Shown here piece by piece: positions 1 to 5,032 of a DNA stretch of 7,748 nt (the first letter of the stretch is position 1; every line of letters starts with the position of its first letter). The notes below the pieces were generated by a model. The model was not told the origin of the DNA. It ran no database searches and saw only the letters and a list, made by a program, of their open reading frames with translations. The position numbers were made by a program, and so were the translations under genes. The stretch is from Microcaldota archaeon (GTDB lineage Archaea; Micrarchaeota; Micrarchaeia; Anstonellales; J096), in assembly GCA_026396375.1 (NCBI GenBank), contig JAPLWW010000024.1:1-7748 (forward strand), given 5' to 3'.

Positions 1-1279
1 TTTCCCCTGCCTTTTCCATGCCTTCATGCATCAGGTCATCTGCAGAGAACCCGACCCAGGTCCCTTTCCTTCCTGAGAACTTGCCTTCTGGCAATTTCAC
101 CATGCCATAGGCAACATGGACATAATGGTCAGCCTGGGAAGAATATCCCAGCTTCCTTATCGCGTACTTGACGATATTCTGCGGATGGGCCTGCTCAACA
201 CCTATGATGTTCACAACAAGGTCGGCATTCCCAAACTTCATGGAATCTCCTGTTTTATACGATCTGAAACAAACCACGCCATTGGGCTGGTCAAACAGCT
301 TCTTGAATTTTATCTCCTTCTCAAAGATCCCGAACTTCCATAAATGAAAAATAATATCCTTGCCAGTATAGGTTGTGGTTCCATCGCTTCGAATCAATAT
401 CTTATCTGTTTCCAATTGTCCTTTGAACTCGTCCCCAAGAGGCAGGACCCAGCAGCCCAGGTTCTTTCCCTCAGACTCCAGGCGCAAGGCCCCATTATCT
501 TTAAGCATGGAGATTCCTTGAGGAAGAAGCTCATTGACAATCGTGCTCTCAAACATCATGTAGTCATGGTAAATGCCGTAATCAAAGCCGGTGATGTTCT
601 GGGAAGCAAGGACCTTTTCCACAAAAGGCTCTGCGTCTTTCTCCTCCCCTTTCTCCATTTTCTCAAGAACAGATCTTATCTCCTTGTCATTGGACTCAAG
701 GAGCTTGGAGGCCTCCACATACTGCTTTCCAACGAAGAGGTCAAACTTCTCGTTTTCAGGAAAAGGGAAAGACCTGAAGTACCAAAGACTTTGGGCGACC
801 TGCAAGCCCAGATCATCAATGTAATCGGCCTTCTCAACAGAATAGCCGTTAAAGGACAGCAGATTGGAAATTGAGTTGCCAAGAAGCGCGTTGCGAAGAT
901 GGCCTATGTGCCAGGGCTTGTTGGGATTGACGCTGGGAAATTCGACAATGGCTTTCTTCTTCTTTGGCTTTGGCTTTTCAATGCTTTTCTTGACTGATTT
1001 CTTGAAATATTCTAGGGAAAGGAAAAAATTGACATAAGGCCCTTTTGCCTCAGCCTTGGAAACAAGCTTTCCCTTTCCAAACCCATCGGAAATCTCCTTT
1101 GCAATATCAACAGGGTTCTTTTTGTCCCTCTTGGCAAGGTCAAACGCTATCCTTGACTCAAAGTTGCCGAAGGCAGGGTCCTTTGTTATGGCAATTGATT
1201 TGTATGCAGTCTCAGCGTCTATCTTTGTGATCTCCGAAATCCTTGAAACGATCTCCTCCTTGGCCTTTTCCAATAGCAT
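1..1279 (-). CDS. argS: Arginyl-tRNA synthetase, 3'-truncated by window edge
   Basis: Cytosolic class I aminoacyl-tRNA synthetase that charges tRNA-Arg with arginine using ATP. The gene reads leftwards from ATG at 1279 and is still open at base 2, giving 426 codons; family members are usually about 550-600 residues, so the C-terminal DALR anticodon-binding part lies outside the window. Residues about 1-100 form the family's N-terminal tRNA D-loop recognition region. The catalytic core follows, with the signature around WHIGHLRNALLG (HIGH = residues 124-127), then YIDDLGLQ. The KMSKS-equivalent loop is KFSGRKG at residues 400-406; archaeal enzymes usually have KMSGRKG, so the second position is changed from Met to Phe. 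The start is supported by a TATA box 30 nt upstream and the absence of a Shine-Dalgarno sequence, which suggests a leaderless transcript. It is divergent from the fic gene. Family assignment is secure from the two signature motifs and overall colinearity. Confidence 0.95.
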   Translation of the reverse strand, partial: MLLEKAKEEIVSRISEITKIDAETAYKSIAITKDPAFGNFESRIAFDLAKRDKKNPVDIAKEISDGFGKGKLVSKAEAKGPYVNFFLSLEYFKKSVKKSIEKPKPKKKKAIVEFPSVNPNKPWHIGHLRNALLGNSISNLLSFNGYSVEKADYIDDLGLQVAQSLWYFRSFPFPENEKFDLFVGKQYVEASKLLESNDKEIRSVLEKMEKGEEKDAEPFVEKVLASQNITGFDYGIYHDYMMFESTIVNELLPQGISMLKDNGALRLESEGKNLGCWVLPLGDEFKGQLETDKILIRSDGTTTYTGKDIIFHLWKFGIFEKEIKFKKLFDQPNGVVCFRSYKTGDSMKFGNADLVVNIIGVEQAHPQNIVKYAIRKLGYSSQADHYVHVAYGMVKLPEGKFSGRKGTWVGFSADDLMHEGMEKAGE

Positions 1280-1302
1280 GAAAGGAGAATAATCCGAAAT
1301 TC

Positions 1303-1309
1303 TTATAAA
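1303..1309 (-). promoter_or_regulatory. TATA box of argS
   Basis: On the minus strand this reads TTTATAA. Its first base (1309) is exactly 30 nt from the A of the argS ATG (1279), the spacing expected when transcription starts at or next to the start codon. The same spacing recurs at four other genes in this window. No Shine-Dalgarno sequence lies between it and the ATG. Confidence 0.75.
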
Positions 1310-1339
1310 AGATGGGTAAATCAGTCCTGTGGCATTAAC

Positions 1340-1376
1340 AATATCGGATAACCTGAAATTTGAGCTATCCGATATT
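1340..1376. promoter_or_regulatory. Upstream operator-like inverted repeat (boxes 1 and 2)
   Basis: A perfect 11-bp inverted repeat: AATATCGGATA at 1340-1350 and TATCCGATATT at 1366-1376, separated by 15 nt. The 9-bp core TATC(G/C)GATA is itself palindromic around its central base. The cores are centred 24 bp apart, identical to the second pair at 1407-1439. The pair lies between the argS and fic promoters, outside both predicted transcripts, so it most likely acts as DNA, for example as a binding site for a dimeric or tetrameric regulator. That the regulator is the adjacent Fic-HTH protein is an inference. Confidence 0.75.
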
Positions 1377-1406
1377 AACTCTTAGACGGAGATGGTTTTT
1401 TGGAAG

Positions 1407-1439
1407 TATCGGATAGATAGTTTTTTAAGCTATCCGATA
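1407..1439. promoter_or_regulatory. Operator-like inverted repeat over the fic promoter (boxes 3 and 4)
   Basis: TATCGGATA at 1407-1415 and TATCCGATA at 1431-1439, separated by 15 nt; the arms extend one base inward (G1416 with C1430). The spacing equals that of the upstream pair. The fic TATA box (1422-1428) sits in the spacer, almost at the centre of symmetry, so a protein bound to both arms should block TBP. Box 4 and upstream box 2 share the longer string AGCTATCCGATAT. The position argues for a repressor operator and for autoregulation of fic. Binding itself is inferred. Confidence 0.75.
1422..1428 (+). promoter_or_regulatory. TATA box of fic
   Basis: TTTTTAA, with its first T exactly 30 nt before the ATG at 1452. 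The identical heptamer occurs at the same distance before the genes at 3058 and 5033. The alternative TATATAA at 1438-1444 is too near the ATG to drive a transcript that includes it. This box decides the fic start at 1452. Confidence 0.7.
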
Positions 1440-1451
1440 TATAAGAAAAGT

Positions 1452-2363
1452 ATGCTTATTGATAAAAGTCTGTATGGAAGGATACTCAGGAAAAAGACAG
1501 AGCTGGATAGCCTAAGGCCATTCAACAAAGGGGCCCTTGAAAATCTGAGGGAAAGCTTCAGGGTGGAAATGACCTACAACTCCAATGCCATAGAGGGAAA
1601 CACATTGACACTGGGGGAAACCAAGATGGTTTTGGAGGAAGGCATAACGGTAGGGGGAAAGAGCATGAGGGAATACCTGGAGGCAACGAACCACGGAAAG
1701 GCAATGGATTTTGTTGAAACCTTGGTAAAAAAGCCGAAAATAGAGGAAAATGACGTTCTGAACCTGCATGCGCTGATACTGGACAGGATAGACCCTGAAA
1801 ACGCCGGATATTACAGAAGGGGATTGGTAAGGATAAGCGGCACTGATTACACGCCGCCAAACGCAGCCAAGGTCCCGGAACTGATGAAAGAGGTTTATGC
1901 CATGCTCAACTCAGCAGGAGATCCTATAGAGACTGCGGCAAGGATCCATCAGAAGTTTGTTGACATACATCCGTTCGTTGACGGCAACGGAAGGGCGGCA
2001 AGGCTGTTATTGAACATTTGCCTGATGAGAAAGGGATATCCTCCGGTAGTTCTGCTGAAAACAGACAGGAAAAGATACCTGGAATCGATAATGAAGGCGC
2101 AGAACAAGGGAGATTACGAACAATTCATTAATCTTGTAGCAAAGGCAGTGGAAAGGTCCCTTGACATCTATCTGGATGCATTGGGAAAGACGCAGTCAAG
2201 TTATTTGAGCCTTTCCGAAGCTTCCAAGATAAGCAAAAACAGATACAGCGAGGAATACCTGAGCCTTTTGGCAAGAACCGGAAAGATAGGGGCAGTCAAG
2301 CTTGGCAGAAACTGGAAGATAACAAAGGAGGAGCTGGAAGAATACGAAAATGAGCATGCGTAA
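1452..2363 (+). CDS. Class II Fic/DOC family protein with C-terminal helix-turn-helix
   Basis: Probable Fic enzyme, a family that mostly transfers AMP from ATP onto target protein hydroxyls; 303 residues. The N-terminal Fic_N-like region carries the inhibitory-helix motif SNAIEGN (S44, E48, G49), matching (S/T)xxxE(G/N) placed before the core and so class II, normally self-inhibited. The flap is around GTDYTPP (residues 130-136). The active-site motif HPFVDGNGRAAR (residues 173-184) is intact, including catalytic H173, D177 and both arginines, so activity is expected. Residues about 251-303 look like an excisionase/MerR-type HTH (LSLSEASKISKN, then KLGRNWKITKEELEEY), suggesting DNA binding. 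The ORF could be extended to ATG 1392, but those 20 codons would be the operator repeats and the TATA box; the promoter 30 nt upstream favours 1452. Monocistronic and divergent from argS. The cellular target is unknown. Confidence 0.92.
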   Translation: MLIDKSLYGRILRKKTELDSLRPFNKGALENLRESFRVEMTYNSNAIEGNTLTLGETKMVLEEGITVGGKSMREYLEATNHGKAMDFVETLVKKPKIEENDVLNLHALILDRIDPENAGYYRRGLVRISGTDYTPPNAAKVPELMKEVYAMLNSAGDPIETAARIHQKFVDIHPFVDGNGRAARLLLNICLMRKGYPPVVLLKTDRKRYLESIMKAQNKGDYEQFINLVAKAVERSLDIYLDALGKTQSSYLSLSEASKISKNRYSEEYLSLLARTGKIGAVKLGRNWKITKEELEEYENEHA

Positions 2364-2419
2364 ACTCTTTGAAAAGCAAGGTTTGCTGCCAAAGGAAGTA
2401 TCCCACATAAAGAAACACA

Positions 2420-2426
2420 TTCTTAA
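2420..2426 (+). promoter_or_regulatory. TATA box of the 2450 gene
   Basis: TTCTTAA, one mismatch from the TTTTTAA box used elsewhere in the window, with its first base exactly 30 nt before ATG 2450. No Shine-Dalgarno sequence precedes that ATG. Confidence 0.55.
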
Positions 2427-2449
2427 ACTCTATTAAGCATAAAATAATC

Positions 2450-3010
2450 ATGAATCATGCCCTTAGGTTTGCAAGAAGGACAGGCGCCATTGCCCTGTGT
2501 GCAGCCGCATTGTGCATAAGCTGTTCAAACAAGGCAGCCCTGAAACAGGGGCTTGAGGAATACAAGGCAGGGCCTGATACTGTTTCCATAGAACCAATCC
2601 CAAAAGACACGGCAGTTTCCAATGAGCCCAGCGACAGGTTTGAGGTAAAAACCCCAAAATACACCTATGTCGGCTATGTTGACTACAAAAGGGTCGCCCA
2701 GCAGGCGGCAGGCTCCTTCAGGAATTTTGTGAAATATGGGGCAGACTCAAGCAGGAATAGGTTCATGGTTTCGCTTGACATGCTGGTTGACGGAAAGAAC
2801 TGTCTCAAGCAGCAGGCCAACATTGATTACCTTATGAAGGATCCGGCTTATTGCGAAATAAGGACAGAGTTCCGCAAGGCAAGGCCGGATGGAGATGTTG
2901 AGGATTTCCTTGACGCCATAGACCATGTGAGGATGGTGGGGAACAGCGACTCGCTCAGGAAAGCTTACGGAGACGGATTCGTGGATGCGGTATTGAAATA
3001 CGGCAAATGA
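2450..3010 (+). CDS. Secreted or lipid-anchored hypothetical protein
   Basis: Not recognised. The 186-residue product begins with a signal peptide: a basic n-region (R6, R9, R10), a hydrophobic stretch rich in Ala, Leu and Cys at about 12-24, and a lipobox-like LCISC ending at C25, so the mature protein may be lipid-anchored on the cell surface. Residues 30-70 are charged and Pro/Thr/Ser-rich, probably a linker. Residues about 72-186 form a compact, mostly helical domain with two cysteines (C118, C135) that could pair as a disulfide outside the cell. No catalytic motif is visible. RR at 9-10 is not in a convincing twin-arginine context. The stop codon overlaps an upstream in-frame ATG (3007) of the next gene by ATGA, but that gene has its own promoter. 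The coding call rests on codon bias, promoter and signal peptide. Confidence 0.8.
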   Translation: MNHALRFARRTGAIALCAAALCISCSNKAALKQGLEEYKAGPDTVSIEPIPKDTAVSNEPSDRFEVKTPKYTYVGYVDYKRVAQQAAGSFRNFVKYGADSSRNRFMVSLDMLVDGKNCLKQQANIDYLMKDPAYCEIRTEFRKARPDGDVEDFLDAIDHVRMVGNSDSLRKAYGDGFVDAVLKYGK

Positions 3011-3027
3011 TCGGCTTTTCCATTAGG

Positions 3028-3034
3028 TTTTTAA
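3028..3034 (+). promoter_or_regulatory. TATA box of the 68-aa gene / DUF2070 operon
   Basis: TTTTTAA, with its first T exactly 30 nt before ATG 3058. It lies inside the longer reading frame that would start at 3007, which argues that translation begins at 3058 on a leaderless transcript. Confidence 0.65.
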
Positions 3035-3057
3035 GAACAACCAGAAAATGTGGTTTT

Positions 3058-3264
3058 ATGGAAGACCCAGAAGACACTGAGGTAGTAAGCTCGGAGATAA
3101 GGTACATCACAATAGAGCTTATGAAGATAGCCTCAAGGGAGAAGAAGAGCTTCAGCAAGGTTGCATCTGAATTCATAGGCAACGCATACGCGCTGAACTC
3201 CCTGATAGAGGAAAGCATAGCGATGACAGAGACGTTCAGGAAAGAAAAAACCGACACTAGGTAG
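3058..3264 (+). CDS. Small charged helical protein upstream of DUF2070
   Basis: Not recognised. The 68-residue soluble product has an acidic N-terminus (MEDPEDTEVV), two or three probable amphipathic helices (about residues 13-30, 32-45 and 46-62) and a basic tail. There is no signal peptide, membrane segment or cysteine. The frame could be opened upstream at ATG 3007, adding 17 basic residues and overlapping the previous stop by ATGA; the TATA box 30 nt before 3058 favours the shorter form. Only 10 bases separate its stop from the DUF2070 start, so the two genes are probably co-transcribed, and it may be a partner or regulator of that membrane protein. That role is an inference from position only. 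Confidence 0.7.
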   Translation: MEDPEDTEVVSSEIRYITIELMKIASREKKSFSKVASEFIGNAYALNSLIEESIAMTETFRKEKTDTR

Positions 3265-3268
3265 GTGG
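3263..3268 (+). promoter_or_regulatory. Ribosome binding site fixing the DUF2070 TTG start
   Basis: AGGTGG overlaps the stop codon of the 68-aa gene and ends 6 nt before TTG 3275. It is close to the archaeal consensus (GGAGGTGATC, complementary to the 16S 3' end). It supports initiation at the TTG rather than at the in-frame ATG 3332, which lies at the edge of the first membrane segment. Confidence 0.6.
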
Positions 3269-3274
3269 AAACGC

Positions 3275-4984
3275 TTGGACAACATTGAAAAGGCAACAAA
3301 GATAACAAAGTACCTGTCGTTTGAGCCGGACATGAGGATAGTCTATGCCCTGATCTTCATCCTGCCTCTTATAGCAGGCGTCTCATTGACAGTTTTCGCA
3401 AACAAGAGCATAGAGGAAAGCATACTCAAGGGATACACGACAATTTTGCTTCCGGGCATCCTCACCATGGTTGTCGGAAAGATCTTCATAAGGCACATGA
3501 AGCTGAAGTCAATAATCATCTCGCTATTGGTCTTTGAGCTGATCTTCACGCTGTCATTCTCAGTCTCGGTCTATTTCTTCGGATTGACGGAAAAGCCTGA
3601 AAACCTATTGATAGACATAATAGCGGTTTCAGGGGTATTTACTTTGCTGATCTGGCTGGCAATAGGATTGCTATTGGACAGGCTCAAGACTGCGTTCTCG
3701 ATAGGCATAATGCAGTTCCTGATATTCATGCTGTTCGTTGCTCCATTGTTCTCGGTTTCCTTCGGCCAGTTGCTGACAGAATACGCGATAATATCAATAG
3801 TCTCGATATCGGTCATCTTCATCCTGATATACATCCTGCTTTCCCCAGTCAAGAGGAATTTCAGCGTCTCGGGATTTGACGCATTGAGCGGGTTTGTGGG
3901 CCAGTGGTATTTTGGAAACGATGACCTGGAGGACCTGTTTGACCAGGTTGGCATAGACTCAAAGCTGCCGTTGGGGATAATGAACTTCAAAAATGACAAG
4001 ATATACTCCTTTGTAGTCCCGTACATCCATTTCGGGCCTTTCGGAAAGCTTGGCGGGAGCGACGCGCCTGGCTATATTGCGTCATTGATGGACAATGGCG
4101 CGATTGTCATGCACTCAACTGCAACCCATGATCTCAACCCCACAAGCAGGAACGAGATAATGAAGATAGCCATCGAGGCAAAGGATTCTTTGAACAACAA
4201 GTTCTCGGATGCGAAAGGCGCGTTCATAGAGGCGGAATACGGGAACGCTAGGATAAAGGGATTGGTGATAAACGACAGCATTTTGGTGTCATTAACAAGG
4301 GCCCCATATGTCACCGAAGATATTGACATAAGCGTAGGATATTTAATAATGGAAAAGCTCAGGAAAAAGTTCAAGAATGTCATTGTTGCGGACGAGCACA
4401 ATTCCTCGGCAGAGAAGATAACCTCATTCGAGTTCATAAGCCAGGAGGCAGGGGAATACATGAAGGCTGCAGACGCATTGCTGACAAAGGATTTTCAATT
4501 GGCAAGGATAGAGGCGGGTTTTGAGCAATTGAAGCCAAACATAAAGGCAATAGGCTCCAACGGCATATGGCTTGCCCTGTTCAAGATAGGGGAAAGGAAA
4601 ATAGGCTATATAATAATCGACGGAAACGGGATAGCCAGGGAATCCAAGGAGAGGCTTGAGGCTGAAATGGCGAAGATAGGAATAACCCCGGTAATAATGA
4701 CTACCGACAGCCATGAGAAAAACGCCGTAAGCGGGGTTGTCAATGAGATAACGTTGGACAGCGAGATGGTAACGGACATTATAGGGAAATTATCGGTGAT
4801 GAAGCTTTCCCAGTTCTCGGCCAACGCCAGCGCGCAGGAGATGGAGCTTAAGGTCCTTGGGCCAAAGCAGTCGATAGAGATAGTCTCCACTGTCAACAGC
4901 ATAGTGGCAATGGCGAAGTTCATGGTCCCCATAGCGGTTTTGCTGATAATACTCTTCCTTTTAATAGTGCTCAAAAGGCTTTGA
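3275..4984 (+). CDS. DUF2070 family membrane protein
   Basis: Archaeal membrane protein of unknown biochemical role; 569 residues, near the family's usual length. Six hydrophobic segments occupy the N-terminal third (about 22-42, 54-72, 79-101, 111-134, 141-163, 170-189). A large soluble domain follows (about 195-545), then a last membrane segment at 548-567 ending in KRL. The soluble domain has the conserved patches I associate with DUF2070: HFGPFGKLGGSDAPG from H252, HSTATHDLNP at 280-289, and DEHNS at 373-377. The His/Asp content suggests a metal site or catalytic centre, but no activity is established to my knowledge. The TTG start is supported by AGGTGG upstream. Probably co-transcribed with the small gene before it. 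Family assignment comes from remembered motifs, without an alignment. Confidence 0.85.
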   Translation: MDNIEKATKITKYLSFEPDMRIVYALIFILPLIAGVSLTVFANKSIEESILKGYTTILLPGILTMVVGKIFIRHMKLKSIIISLLVFELIFTLSFSVSVYFFGLTEKPENLLIDIIAVSGVFTLLIWLAIGLLLDRLKTAFSIGIMQFLIFMLFVAPLFSVSFGQLLTEYAIISIVSISVIFILIYILLSPVKRNFSVSGFDALSGFVGQWYFGNDDLEDLFDQVGIDSKLPLGIMNFKNDKIYSFVVPYIHFGPFGKLGGSDAPGYIASLMDNGAIVMHSTATHDLNPTSRNEIMKIAIEAKDSLNNKFSDAKGAFIEAEYGNARIKGLVINDSILVSLTRAPYVTEDIDISVGYLIMEKLRKKFKNVIVADEHNSSAEKITSFEFISQEAGEYMKAADALLTKDFQLARIEAGFEQLKPNIKAIGSNGIWLALFKIGERKIGYIIIDGNGIARESKERLEAEMAKIGITPVIMTTDSHEKNAVSGVVNEITLDSEMVTDIIGKLSVMKLSQFSANASAQEMELKVLGPKQSIEIVSTVNSIVAMAKFMVPIAVLLIILFLLIVLKRL

Positions 4985-5002
4985 CCTATCCATAACCATA
5001 TG

Positions 5003-5009
5003 TTTTTAA
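5003..5009 (+). promoter_or_regulatory. TATA box of the 5033 lipoprotein / pyrH cluster
   Basis: TTTTTAA, with its first T exactly 30 nt before ATG 5033. It lies inside the longer frame beginning at ATG 5000, so that upstream start is unlikely to be used. Confidence 0.7.
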
Positions 5010-5032
5010 TAATTGCCAACCAAAATAGGCCT

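Noticed and set aside
344..874. 176-codon plus-strand open frame
   Set aside because: It is antisense to argS, whose motifs and frame are unmistakable; it is a codon-bias shadow.
1340..1439. RNA hairpins, transcription terminator or CRISPR-like repeats
   Set aside because: The repeats lie upstream of both predicted transcription starts, have 15-nt loops without a T tract, and their 9-bp units are themselves palindromic, which fits protein binding sites better.
1392..1451. N-terminal 20-residue extension of the Fic protein from ATG 1392
   Set aside because: These codons coincide with operator boxes 3 and 4 and the TATA box; the promoter geometry and normal Fic_N length point to ATG 1452.
2350..2436. 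28-codon frame overlapping the end of fic (MSMRKLFEKQ...)
   Set aside because: The composition looks protein-like, but it uses CGT, CTC and GGT rather than the AGG/ATA style of its neighbours, has no ribosome binding site or -30 box, and runs through the TATA box of the next gene.
3007..3057. ATGA-coupled upstream start of the 68-aa gene
   Set aside because: The ATGA overlap is suggestive of coupling, but the segment encodes a basic, atypical leader and contains a TTTTTAA box exactly 30 nt before ATG 3058.
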